Source: Zavarzinella sp. (lineage in GTDB: Bacteria > Planctomycetota > Planctomycetia > Gemmatales > Gemmataceae). Taken from it: a DNA stretch of 64,000 bases. Of the stretch, positions 26,926-36,087 are shown one piece after another; the stretch's first letter is position 1, and each line of letters starts with the position of its first letter. The notes below the pieces were generated by a model, which was not told the origin of the DNA, did no database searches, and saw only the letters and a program-made list of their open reading frames with translations. Location of the stretch: the NCBI GenBank assembly GCA_041399155.1, contig JAWKTI010000001.1:1674001-1738000 (forward strand), written 5' to 3'. The translations under genes and the position numbers were made by a program.

Positions 26926-27930
26926 TCAATCGGTGGGAGTGGACTCATGGAACCACTGTTGCAAGCGAACTAGCCCCACTTCCGTAGTGATGGTGGGAGA
27001 ATAGCCAAAGTCATTCATTGCATTTTCAAGTCGAAACCAGTGGGAAGTACTGAGTTGGCGAGCAACAAATCTGGTCATTGGTGGTTCTGACTTACGGCCG
27101 ATCATGCCATAAATCAACTCAAAAACCGTCCCGGCAGAATACGCAAGCCATACTGGGACAGTTCTTGTTACAGGTGGGATTGCAGCCAATTTTAATACTT
27201 TGTTAATAAATTGCCACAACGGTTCTGGCTGATTCTGCGAAATGTAATATGCTTTCCCGGAGTGGGGTGCGGCAAAACTCAATTTTTCCGCCGCACGAAT
27301 ATGGGCCATTGCAGCGTTATCCACATACGTAGTATCCACTAAACAATCAATCTTGCCTATCTGACGCAGTTTTCCTTTTTTCGCTTTGGAGATTAAGCTC
27401 GGGATCAAATGGGGATCGCCTGGCCCCCAAATAAGGTGGGGGCGTAAAGCGACTGTCGGCATCGCCATACAGTTGTGTTCCAGAACATATTGTTCTGCTA
27501 ACGCTTTCGACCAGGGATACCATGCCAGATACTTTTTGGGATACTCCGTAGTTTCTGAAACTCCGTCCTGATTTGTACCAGAAAAACTGACACTTGGCGA
27601 GCTGGTAAAGATAAATTTCCCCACGCTAGCCTTCTGTGCTGCCTGGAAAACCTGTTGGGTGCCGACAAAGTTAGTTTGATAATACGATTTCTTGCTGCCC
27701 CAGATGCCAGCTTTCGCTGCTACATGAAAAACGGTGTCGCAACCCTGCATCGCTGTTAGAAGAGTGGAATGATCGGTCAGATCACCAGAAAAGTGTTCCA
27801 CGCCAATTGCGGTTAATTCAGGATAACTACCGCGGGAGTAAGATCTTACATCACAACCCAGTGGGAGCAGTTGTCGGATAATTGCCTTGCCAAGAAACCC
27901 ACCCCCACCCGTAACTAATACTCGTTTCAT
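26926..27930 (-). CDS. oleD: OleD-like NAD(P)H-dependent 2-alkyl-3-ketoacid reductase
   Basis: 334-aa extended short-chain dehydrogenase. In the olefin pathway OleD reduces the beta-keto acid made by OleA to a 2-alkyl-3-hydroxy acid. The N-terminal Rossmann motif is TGGGGFLG (7-14). The active-site Tyr-x3-Lys is YPWSK (Tyr138, Lys142), with a Ser in FTSSPSV (about 110-113). The 3-beta-hydroxysteroid-dehydrogenase/epimerase subgroup to which OleD belongs fits. The gene overlaps the oleC stop as ATGA, so translation is coupled. It ends the seven-gene pfa-ole run. On its own it would be an ordinary SDR; the oleABC context gives the specific call. Confidence 0.87.
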   Translation of the reverse strand: MKRVLVTGGGGFLGKAIIRQLLPLGCDVRSYSRGSYPELTAIGVEHFSGDLTDHSTLLTAMQGCDTVFHVAAKAGIWGSKKSYYQTNFVGTQQVFQAAQKASVGKFIFTSSPSVSFSGTNQDGVSETTEYPKKYLAWYPWSKALAEQYVLEHNCMAMPTVALRPHLIWGPGDPHLIPSLISKAKKGKLRQIGKIDCLVDTTYVDNAAMAHIRAAEKLSFAAPHSGKAYYISQNQPEPLWQFINKVLKLAAIPPVTRTVPVWLAYSAGTVFELIYGMIGRKSEPPMTRFVARQLSTSHWFRLENAMNDFGYSPTITTEVGLVRLQQWFHESTPTD

Positions 27931-29570
27931 CGCAGCACCCGTGCGGCCCAGACTGCCAGTTTTTCACGAAAGATTTTGGCATTGTGGCGAATATCAACTG
28001 GAAATCCCTTGTGGTACAAAAAGTGCTCAACACCTGCAGTATGAGTAAATTTTAATGAAATGTCCTTCAGATCGGAGACTACCTTTGACCATAATGGAAC
28101 AGAGTATGAAAAATCTTTAAGAAGTTCGACGCACAGCACTGGGATCGTGGTTCCATTCTTTTGTATGCCCACCAGTGCAGTTCGGAATACCTTCGGGTGA
28201 GTATTGAAAACCGCTTCGACCGGGATGGTAAATAGTGTTCGGTTTTCCAGCACCACCCGATGAGATTTTCGCCCACAGAACCATAATCTGCCCTGAGCAT
28301 CAAAATAACCAACATCGCCCATACGGTGCCAGCAATTTCCAGCGTCGTCCTGCATTTTGGCAAGTTGATTGGCCTGCTCACGACCAAAATAGCATTGCGA
28401 AACGACCGGGCCATTCACGACAATTTCTCCGATTTCATCTTGTGGCAGCACCTGATCCAGGCGAAACCCAGGTTGTGGCTCATCATGGATAGGGATTATT
28501 TCTACCCGCATCCCTGGTACCGGCCTGCCAATACACACCCCGCGGCCTTGTTCCGTAAGTGCCTTGGTTTGTTCAAGGATTTCCAGACTGCCAATACAAG
28601 CGACAGGCAGGCTTTCTGTGGCACCATAGGGAGTGAAGATTTCCACATCAGGTGCCAATGCTTTGCTCATCCGTTCCAGTACGCGACTGGAAACCGGGGC
28701 CCCTGCAGAAATAATTCGGCGCAGAGTATGGAGTTTGATCCCGCGTTGTTCACAGTAGATACTGAGCGTATTCAGCAGAGCAGGTGAACCGAACATGTTC
28801 GAAACGCCAAATTCGCGGATTTCTGCCACCAGTTTGGCAGGGTTTGCCTCTGCAGGACGAGTGGGATTCATGTCTGGAATCACACTGGTCATCCCTAATG
28901 CAGGTCCGAAAAGTGCAAACAGTGGAAAAGTGCACAAATCGACTTCCCCAGGTTCAATACCAAACAATTGTTTGATCATTTCCACCTGATTCGCAAACAT
29001 CCCGTGGGTGTAAACAACTCCTTTCGCTACCCCGGTACTGCCACTTGTAAAGAGAATCGCCGCAATTTCGTCTGAATTCGGTTCGATACACGGTATGTTA
29101 GCAACAGATTGTTTCTGAAAAGCTGGGTAAAAGTGCCTAGCAAACCATGATTTCCTGGTGCTGATGGTGATCTTGATTGTTCGTTTCGCCCAACGGAACA
29201 ATTTTCTGGCAATGTGCGCTTTAGGAATACCAATCAACGCTTCAGGCATCGCTTCTGTAAGACACTTTCCTAGATTTTTCAGCCCCATGCCAGGATCGAT
29301 CAACACTGGCACCGCACCAATGCGAAACAGGGCAAACGTGGTTACAAAAAAATCAAGCGAAGGGGGAATCATCACCGCAACGTGCATGCCGCGGTGAATA
29401 CCAGTTTGTTGCAAAAAATGGGCTGCAAAACTTGTTCGATCTGCCAACTCGGCGAAGGTGACAACTTCCTGATCCACATGCTGGTACTGGTGAATGGTGG
29501 TAATCAGTGCGGTCCGTTGAGGTTGGGCACTGGCAAGCAGGTCGAGGTGGCTGGCGACGTTCAAAATCAT
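27927..29570 (-). CDS. oleC: OleC-like beta-lactone synthetase (AMP-dependent)
   Basis: 547-aa member of the ANL adenylate-forming superfamily. OleC activates the 2-alkyl-3-hydroxy acid with ATP and closes it to a beta-lactone. The AMP-binding P-loop is LFTSGSTGVAKGVVYTHG (about 173-190). A later TPYGATESLP block is motif A5, GDVGYFDAQGRLWFCGRKSH the A7/A8 hinge region, and RHNAKIFREKL near the C-terminus supplies the A10 lysine. Both flanking junctions overlap as ATGA (oleB/oleC and oleC/oleD), indicating translational coupling. A fatty acyl-CoA ligase would look similar; placement between OleB and OleD supports OleC. Confidence 0.88.
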   Translation of the reverse strand: MILNVASHLDLLASAQPQRTALITTIHQYQHVDQEVVTFAELADRTSFAAHFLQQTGIHRGMHVAVMIPPSLDFFVTTFALFRIGAVPVLIDPGMGLKNLGKCLTEAMPEALIGIPKAHIARKLFRWAKRTIKITISTRKSWFARHFYPAFQKQSVANIPCIEPNSDEIAAILFTSGSTGVAKGVVYTHGMFANQVEMIKQLFGIEPGEVDLCTFPLFALFGPALGMTSVIPDMNPTRPAEANPAKLVAEIREFGVSNMFGSPALLNTLSIYCEQRGIKLHTLRRIISAGAPVSSRVLERMSKALAPDVEIFTPYGATESLPVACIGSLEILEQTKALTEQGRGVCIGRPVPGMRVEIIPIHDEPQPGFRLDQVLPQDEIGEIVVNGPVVSQCYFGREQANQLAKMQDDAGNCWHRMGDVGYFDAQGRLWFCGRKSHRVVLENRTLFTIPVEAVFNTHPKVFRTALVGIQKNGTTIPVLCVELLKDFSYSVPLWSKVVSDLKDISLKFTHTAGVEHFLYHKGFPVDIRHNAKIFREKLAVWAARVLR

Positions 29571-30454
29571 GACATTGATGAATTTTTGATGAGAAAATCA
29601 CGCACAGCGGGGATGATGGTTTCTCCCGCATCTTCCAGAATGTAGTGTCCACAATCAGAATACATCGTAATATTGCAATTTGGCAGATGCACTTTCCATT
29701 CGGTCAGGAAGTGCTTGTCAAAAACAAAATCAAGCGCCCCCCAATGAATCATTGCGGGAGTTTGATGATAATTCTTTAATGATCCCATCGTTTCCTGAAC
29801 GATGTCCCAGCCTTCATCGTTTGCAGAAAGAGGAATCGTCTGCACAAATTTCCAAACAGCAACGCGATTGTCCCACGAATCGTAAGGCAACAAATACGCG
29901 GCTTGTTCTTCGGGAGACATTTTCCGACGTTTGGCGCCCACCTGAAGTGCATGTTTGCAGAACACGTTACGAGAACGTATCAACCATTTGCCAAGCCAAG
30001 TATTTCTTCCCAGCCACAATCGAAAAGGCAGGCGTTTGGTTTTCGGCAATGGGAAAGCTGCGGAATTCAGCACCGTGATGCTGGCGATCCGTTCTGTCTG
30101 GGTGCGTGCCCAGCCAAAACCAATCATTCCACCCCAATCATGGACGATCAAATGGATCGGCTGCGAAATATTCAGATGATCGACCAACTGTTCCAGATTA
30201 TCGATGCGATCTTGCAAGCGATAAGAATAGCGGTCCAAACCGGGCTTATCTGAATATCCACAACCGACATGATCGGGAACTATACAACGAAAGCGATCCC
30301 GTAGTGCACTCACCAGCTTTCTATAATAATACGACCAGGTGGGATTGCCGTGCAGCAGCAACACCGGTGGGCCATTACCCTCATCGAGATAATGAAGCCG
30401 AGTGTTTTCCTGAACTTGAAGCCAATGCGATTGAAACGGGTAATCTGCTACCAC
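29567..30454 (-). CDS. oleB: OleB-like beta-lactone decarboxylase (haloalkane-dehalogenase-type hydrolase)
   Basis: 295-aa alpha/beta-hydrolase. OleB opens the beta-lactone and releases CO2 to leave a cis-olefin. The elbow reads VHDWGG, so the nucleophile is Asp (residue 106 from this start), as in OleB and haloalkane dehalogenases, not Ser. Other family blocks are LLHGNPTWSYYYRKL, VPDHVGCGYSDKPG, and the catalytic His in DCGHYILEDAGE. A TTG at 30475 would give a longer form overlapping oleA by 28 nt. I prefer GTG 30454, which has GGGA upstream and overlaps the oleA stop by 7 nt. It overlaps oleC as ATGA. Confidence 0.87.
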   Translation of the reverse strand: MVADYPFQSHWLQVQENTRLHYLDEGNGPPVLLLHGNPTWSYYYRKLVSALRDRFRCIVPDHVGCGYSDKPGLDRYSYRLQDRIDNLEQLVDHLNISQPIHLIVHDWGGMIGFGWARTQTERIASITVLNSAAFPLPKTKRLPFRLWLGRNTWLGKWLIRSRNVFCKHALQVGAKRRKMSPEEQAAYLLPYDSWDNRVAVWKFVQTIPLSANDEGWDIVQETMGSLKNYHQTPAMIHWGALDFVFDKHFLTEWKVHLPNCNITMYSDCGHYILEDAGETIIPAVRDFLIKNSSMS

Positions 30455-31560
30455 CGGAATCCCAACATCATGCAATTGAGCCCACTACCAATCCCAAGAA
30501 AACCTACCTGATCCCCTTCGACCAGAAAATTCTTCTCTTCTGCTACAGCAGCAGTCAGTGGTAGCGAAACTGTGCCAATGTTACCCAGAAATTCGAACGT
30601 AGAAAATTCCTTGTGTGCAGGAATTCCCAGTGTTTTGAGAATGGTATCGCGGTGCATCGTGCCCACCTGATGACAGATCACTTTATCCATCTGATCTACT
30701 GCCCAGCCTAACTTCGTCAGAAAATTCTGCCAGGTTTTTAACCCCAGATCAACACCAAACTTCAACACGCTGCCAGCATCCGTAGCCATGAACGGTGTTA
30801 CAATGTGCTTCATCCCAATATCGTAGGCAGATCTGATAAACGTCCCTGCTTCTGTTTGCAGCAAGCGATCGAATGCGGGTACGACACTTTCCCAGCCCCA
30901 CCGACACAACTGATGGTGTTGCGGGGCATTTTTGGTGACACCACCCAGTAATTGGCGACGGTGCATCGACGAATATTCTTCATCAACCACCAGAACTGCC
31001 ACCGCACCAGATCCACCAGTTAAAGTGGCAATTGCTTCACGAAATTTGTCAATCGAACGGTGCTGCACCATCTGGGCAATCATTACTTCATTGATTTCGC
31101 GGGCAGTTTCACACGAAACCACCAGTCCGGCACGTGCCTGGCCCAGTTCAATTCGATTGGCCACTTCAACTATGCCGTTCAGAACACCCAGGCAGGCATT
31201 CGAAATATCAAACACCGAGGCATCGGAATTGACTCCCAACTCTGCAGCCACCCGACAGGCCGTAGCTGGCTCAAGTTGTTCCCGACAGACCCCCGCATAA
31301 ATTAAGACGTCGATGTCGTCCGGGGAAATATTAGAATTATTTAATGCCTTTTTCCCTGCCGCGATCGCGCCATCGGAGATGGAATAGTTTTTGTCCCACC
31401 AGCGACGTTCCTGGATGCCCGTGAGGGCACCCAATTGACCAGGGGGTAGTTTGAGAGCTTGGTAAAGTGGTAAGAGTTGCTGTTCCAGCTGGGCACTGGA
31501 TACCACTTCTGGTGCAAGTTCATAACCGATCGATTCGATGTAAACTCTTGAATATCGCAT
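30448..31560 (-). CDS. oleA: OleA-like thiolase-fold acyl-CoA condensing enzyme
   Basis: 370-aa thiolase-superfamily (KAS III-like) enzyme that joins two fatty acyl thioesters head to head by a non-decarboxylative Claisen condensation. The predicted active site is Cys123 (DISNACLG), His297 (ICHQVG) and Asn327 (GNIGTVSLP). Glu97 (CREQLEPATA) lies 26 residues before the Cys, the same spacing as Glu117-Cys143 in Xanthomonas OleA, where that Glu comes from the partner subunit. This separates it from ordinary FabH. It begins 15 nt after the pfaC-like stop and overlaps oleB, so its acyl donors plausibly come from the PUFA synthase. Confidence 0.9.
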   Translation of the reverse strand: MRYSRVYIESIGYELAPEVVSSAQLEQQLLPLYQALKLPPGQLGALTGIQERRWWDKNYSISDGAIAAGKKALNNSNISPDDIDVLIYAGVCREQLEPATACRVAAELGVNSDASVFDISNACLGVLNGIVEVANRIELGQARAGLVVSCETAREINEVMIAQMVQHRSIDKFREAIATLTGGSGAVAVLVVDEEYSSMHRRQLLGGVTKNAPQHHQLCRWGWESVVPAFDRLLQTEAGTFIRSAYDIGMKHIVTPFMATDAGSVLKFGVDLGLKTWQNFLTKLGWAVDQMDKVICHQVGTMHRDTILKTLGIPAHKEFSTFEFLGNIGTVSLPLTAAVAEEKNFLVEGDQVGFLGIGSGLNCMMLGFRW

Positions 31561-31575
31561 ACTTACGTTGTTCGA

Positions 31576-34500
31576 TTAGGCACGTTGCAAACTGAAATCT
31601 TTCATCTGGTATATCATACGACCATCAACACTCAATAGACCATCCGCAACCAAAAGTTCTTCAGAATCATCAATAATTTTCGGAAAAACCTGCACAGTCA
31701 CCCGATGATCCGTGGGCAGAATCTGCCCACGATAAACCCATTCGTGCTGCTTACCCAATGCGGTACATTGCCAACCCGTTTTGGGCGATCCCCAACGCTG
31801 ATGGGCAAACCACTTCATGAGTTGTAGCATCGATTCCAGCCCCAGGGAGCCTGGCCAGACAGGATCCTGATAAAAATGCGCCTGAAAGAACCATGCTGAT
31901 GGATCGACTGAGACGGTTCCTGTGACAACACCGTGGGGATATTTCCCAGTGGGATCGTCAGCAAACTGCACCGCATCGATCATGCGTAACTGCTTATCTG
32001 GAAATGGATTACCTACTGGAAACTGATAAGACACTGCGGGAGATTCTTCTACCGTCGGATGCCAATGGCGAAGATCTTTCAGCCCCACCTGATTGGCCAA
32101 AGCGGCTTTGGTAAAAAATCCGAAATAAGTATTTCCACGTAACACCGATTGCTGATTTTGTTGCAAATCGAAGTCGTAATGCTGAATAATCATCCCACCG
32201 GAAGAAGACACCCTCGTCATCTTCACTGCGGTAGTGAATGTACCTGGTTGTGCCAGAACTTCCGTCAGTTGTACTGCGGTTCCGCCCAAATTTCGAAAAG
32301 ATAGATCGATGTCGCTGGTTAATGCAGAACCGAGATACCCCGCAAGCCATCCGCAAGGTTGTAGTGCGGCTTCCAACAAGACGCAATAAGGCATTCGATT
32401 TGCGTTTTCTGCACCAAAGTACCATTCCGAACCAGTGAAATCATACTCGGCCAGAATTTGCCCACCTGCAACCATTTCCCAAGGTCGGCAATTATCTATC
32501 TGAATAATTCGATTCAGAAACTTGTAAGGTTCACCTGGCAGGCGGGCGATCACTCGTTCCTGATCAAAGATACGGTAACGGTCGCCAAATGCTTCGGAAG
32601 GTTTCCCAGTGGCAAACGCAGTAATGTGGTGGTCGTCAAAAATCGGTTGCTTACTTTTAATTGGCGATTCCTGCCGAGTTTGCCAGACCCGCTGCAAATC
32701 CTGTTCTGTCAGGCCAGTCATCCGCATCGACATATTCGTGATTTCAACAATGGGCTTTCCGTCTGCATACATTAACGCATCACCAATCACGTATGCGCTC
32801 GGTTCAAAACCAATTTCTTTCACCACAACCTGATAGGTCACCTGCATGGTACTTGCAATCACCTGTCCACGGCATTTCAGTTTGCTCATCACACCCGGAA
32901 GTGGCTCGCAAACAATATTGTCCGCTTCGCCCACAAATCCAAGCCGCATCATCAAAATTCGCAGAGTATGCAGGCAACATTCGTACATCAAAGTGCCTGG
33001 CATTACCTGATCATCCACAAAATGGCATGTCAGATACCAGTCATCAGGGTGGATATCTGCCTCACCACGAATCAGCCCGCACCCGTATTTGCCACCGGTA
33101 AAATCAATTGCCGAAATAGAATCAACCAGTTTCAACATCCCCTGGGGTAGTTTCATCGGGTTATTAATCAGCAAGTGGGCAAATTCCACCCCAAATGCAG
33201 TGCGGTAATCTCCTGCTCGCAACGCATTCACCTGATCGCGATTCAGCAAACTAGGCTGCCCACCAGCATATGGCCGCCAGTTTGGTGGCAATTTCCCTTG
33301 TTGTGGGCGGCGATCCAGTGCAGTATGCACGATCCCTTTCCCAGACGCCAATTCCTCATCAGTGAAAAAGCCAGCACAGCCCTGTTGCATGCTCAACAAC
33401 GGTTCGCCGTTGACAGTACTTTCAAAACGAAAGCGAAACAGGTAAGTGCTGCCCTGCTGAAAAAACTGATCGATAAATATGTCGTATTCAATTCTGTCGC
33501 CAATTACTGGCAAGCCACGGTGGAATGTGATTGTGGCATCCAGCAATCGATAACAGGCTAAGCCCTTAGTCTGGAAATCAATACCAAGATAACCAGATAA
33601 AAAGAGGTCTGCCTGGCCCGCTTCTACTGCCACGCACGTGGGGATGCGACCCGCATCCAGATACCAGCGACCCGCATGGACGGTGTGCTCTGTCACCACC
33701 CGCCCGTGGGACATGGAAAGTGGCTCACCTTCGATCGCCAGAATCCGATCGACCAGCATTAACGGACCATCCGGCAGACGTACCCTGGTGGGGAATCGAT
33801 CAATTTCTGCAAAGCGTCTGCCTAATACCTTGCCCACCTGACCACGGGCAAATTCCACACACTGCTCGTAGGTCAAGTGCCGCGGCACCAGATCGGTTGA
33901 CACCTGTTCTGCAAGCCCTGTTGTGGCAGTGAATTGCACATAATTCGTGTTTGATTGGGAATATGCACGATAATGTGCCAGAAATTCCTGACTGCTTTGC
34001 ACCCAGCGCAAATAGGCATCGTGGGCAGCAATAGTTTCAATTTGCGATTGAAGCAACCAATCGGCAGGCAACCTCCCAAATTGTTGAACAGGTAAACTGC
34101 CCTGCCCCACGATGGTCTCCGTTGCAGTAGCCACCATGGCACGTTCTACTGCCTGGGGCTGGCTTCTGGTTTCCACAGGTGGCGCGAATTCCATTCGTGG
34201 GGGCGCTGGAACTGGTGTTCGCTCCCTGTTCATATCTTTCTCATAAATTACGTGCTTGTTTTCCTCAGCCAATGAAAACCCAAACGCTGCGGGCAAGCGT
34301 AAAACAGGTTCTTTAGGAGCGGGAATTTCTACATGGTGAAGATCGTCCAGTTTCACTTCATGTCCACGCACAAATAACATTGCCAGCGTTTCCCAGAATT
34401 CTTCCAGATTCTGCTTCTTCGCGGTGCATAACGACCGCACAGCGATATCTTTTGCACCATTCAATATGAGGTTGATCATTCGTTTACAGGAATCGCCGGG

Positions 34501-34884
34501 TCCGATTTCCAGAAACGTCCGCACCCCATCCTGGTAAGCCTGTTGAATGACTTTGGGAAAATCGATTGTATGCAGCAAAGCAGAAGTAATCGCGTCTGCA
34601 GCAGAATCCGCATTCAGATCGTATGACTTGCCCCACACACCGCTGTAGTAGCTCACACCTTCAGGCACCTGAGTGGGCAAGTGGTGTAATTGCCAATATG
34701 GCTCTCGCACGGACGCGAGATCGGCACAATGGGCACTCGTAACGCCTTTAATTTCGATAAAAGTGGTATTCAGGCGATTTGCCAAACGCTCTACTGCTGC
34801 TCGCTCACCACCGATCAGACAATCAGTGGGCGTATTTATGATCAACAGGCAAGCTTTCTCATCTTTTTTTAATTCTGCCAGCAC
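31576..34884 (-). CDS. pfaC: PfaC-like PUFA synthase, fragment 3: end of AT plus two FabA-type dehydratase pairs
   Basis: Open frame of 1102 codons from GTG 34884. Residues 1-190 are the second half of an acyltransferase (INTPTDCLIGG; His52 in TSAHCADL; FLEIGPGDSCKRMI). After a Pro-rich linker (220-250) come four hotdog units. Two lack the catalytic His (GRWYLDAGRIPTC at about 405-417; SEWYFGAENANRMPYC at about 819-834). Two have it (DDWYLTCHFVDDQVMPG, His621; SAWFFQAHFYQDPVWPG, His1003). This gives two double-hotdog dehydratases as in PfaC. The frame is the same as fragment 2 and open upstream to the TAA at 34969-34971, so the true protein should continue into it. It ends 15 nt before oleA. 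Confidence 0.88.
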   Translation of the reverse strand: MLAELKKDEKACLLIINTPTDCLIGGERAAVERLANRLNTTFIEIKGVTSAHCADLASVREPYWQLHHLPTQVPEGVSYYSGVWGKSYDLNADSAADAITSALLHTIDFPKVIQQAYQDGVRTFLEIGPGDSCKRMINLILNGAKDIAVRSLCTAKKQNLEEFWETLAMLFVRGHEVKLDDLHHVEIPAPKEPVLRLPAAFGFSLAEENKHVIYEKDMNRERTPVPAPPRMEFAPPVETRSQPQAVERAMVATATETIVGQGSLPVQQFGRLPADWLLQSQIETIAAHDAYLRWVQSSQEFLAHYRAYSQSNTNYVQFTATTGLAEQVSTDLVPRHLTYEQCVEFARGQVGKVLGRRFAEIDRFPTRVRLPDGPLMLVDRILAIEGEPLSMSHGRVVTEHTVHAGRWYLDAGRIPTCVAVEAGQADLFLSGYLGIDFQTKGLACYRLLDATITFHRGLPVIGDRIEYDIFIDQFFQQGSTYLFRFRFESTVNGEPLLSMQQGCAGFFTDEELASGKGIVHTALDRRPQQGKLPPNWRPYAGGQPSLLNRDQVNALRAGDYRTAFGVEFAHLLINNPMKLPQGMLKLVDSISAIDFTGGKYGCGLIRGEADIHPDDWYLTCHFVDDQVMPGTLMYECCLHTLRILMMRLGFVGEADNIVCEPLPGVMSKLKCRGQVIASTMQVTYQVVVKEIGFEPSAYVIGDALMYADGKPIVEITNMSMRMTGLTEQDLQRVWQTRQESPIKSKQPIFDDHHITAFATGKPSEAFGDRYRIFDQERVIARLPGEPYKFLNRIIQIDNCRPWEMVAGGQILAEYDFTGSEWYFGAENANRMPYCVLLEAALQPCGWLAGYLGSALTSDIDLSFRNLGGTAVQLTEVLAQPGTFTTAVKMTRVSSSGGMIIQHYDFDLQQNQQSVLRGNTYFGFFTKAALANQVGLKDLRHWHPTVEESPAVSYQFPVGNPFPDKQLRMIDAVQFADDPTGKYPHGVVTGTVSVDPSAWFFQAHFYQDPVWPGSLGLESMLQLMKWFAHQRWGSPKTGWQCTALGKQHEWVYRGQILPTDHRVTVQVFPKIIDDSEELLVADGLLSVDGRMIYQMKDFSLQRA

Positions 34885-34968
34885 TTTCTCTGGTGGAACA
34901 GTAACAACACCAGTGCACCATTCCAGTGGTTGGTCATCACTAAAACCCCACGTTTTGCGGAGTGCTGC

Positions 34969-36087
34969 TTAGTTTCCAGCCAAATCATGAGTAAACAATG
35001 AAGACTCTGATATCCGCCTGAACATCAAATCGCGAGTTGTCCAGGCACGTAGTCCAAACATGCTTGCTGATTCGCCAAGACTATAGCCGATGGCAGCATC
35101 CGGCCGCACATGAAAAAGTCTTAATGAATCGCTGATCAGGATACCAAGTGCCACCTGGGCAAAAATTAAATCTTTAGGTAATAGTTGCTCGATCGTATCA
35201 CTTTCCCAAACGTGTTGGGAACAGTATTGATCTCGCAGGCAATTGTTCTCAAGTTGCTGCTGATCAAGCACTTGTGGAAAAGCAATGCTGAAGTCCCGTC
35301 CCATGCCTGCAAAATGGTTACCAGAACCTGGATAAACAAATGCTAACTTGGAAGCCCCAAATCGTGGTACGTACCAGTACGGCCCCTGAGCAGCAACTTG
35401 AGGTCGATTATCAAGATGGGATATTGCCTGCTGCACATGCGAACGAAATTTCTCCTGGCTGTGTGCTACAAAAGCCAATCGACATAACTGATTATCTGGT
35501 ATATACTTGCGCAGTTTATTCCACAAAGCCTGGTATGGTTCTGTGCAGTCTAGTGCCCGAAGTTGGGCTAGAATCTCTGCAGGTTGATTACCAGAGAATG
35601 TGAAGATCAAAGGCTGCACTGATGCTGACGATCTGACGAAATGTTGATTTTCTGAAAAAGCCCCTCGTTGGCGGACCTCACCCGAATTCGTCAGCCAGTA
35701 ATGGGGGATGTTGCCTGCGGAAGATACTCGCTGCGAAATACTTGATATGTCATTTATCCACGCATCAAGTTGTTCCACACACGTCGGAGCGGTCAACTTT
35801 GGAAAAAGTGCAGTTGGACTCAGCCGACACAATATCGTCTTTGCGTCTGTTACCACTGATTCGCGTTGTAGTAAGATCACTGCAGCACGGTTCTTGCCCG
35901 ATTCTGTACTTGCGAATCGCTCGTCAGCCTGACAATCCACCGCACAGACCACCGCAGTATCAATTTCTCCCCGACGCAGTGCGGTAAGTGCATTCTGCAT
36001 CGACTGCCAGCCACTTTCATTTCCGGCACAGATTGTATAGGATGGCCCACCCGCACGCAGATGTCGTGCAATGCGACTGGATGCCAC
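34969..36087 (-). CDS. pfaC: PfaC-like PUFA synthase, fragment 2: chain-length-factor end plus start of AT
   Basis: Open frame of 372 codons from GTG 36087, with no Shine-Dalgarno. It begins in the middle of a ketosynthase-like domain: ASSRIARHLRAGGPSYTICA followed by GNESG. Here the KS Cys position is Asn (residue 23), which marks a chain length factor. From about 247 an AT domain starts (LAFVYPGSGNHFAGMGRDFS), with nucleophile Ser336 in GYSLGES. The frame ends at TAA 34971-34969 after SSLFTHDLAGN. Downstream codons in the same frame continue the AT domain (AALRKTWGFSDDQPLEWC), so this stop is premature. The start overlaps the end of fragment 1 in another frame. Confidence 0.85.
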   Translation of the reverse strand: MASSRIARHLRAGGPSYTICAGNESGWQSMQNALTALRRGEIDTAVVCAVDCQADERFASTESGKNRAAVILLQRESVVTDAKTILCRLSPTALFPKLTAPTCVEQLDAWINDISSISQRVSSAGNIPHYWLTNSGEVRQRGAFSENQHFVRSSASVQPLIFTFSGNQPAEILAQLRALDCTEPYQALWNKLRKYIPDNQLCRLAFVAHSQEKFRSHVQQAISHLDNRPQVAAQGPYWYVPRFGASKLAFVYPGSGNHFAGMGRDFSIAFPQVLDQQQLENNCLRDQYCSQHVWESDTIEQLLPKDLIFAQVALGILISDSLRLFHVRPDAAIGYSLGESASMFGLRAWTTRDLMFRRISESSLFTHDLAGN

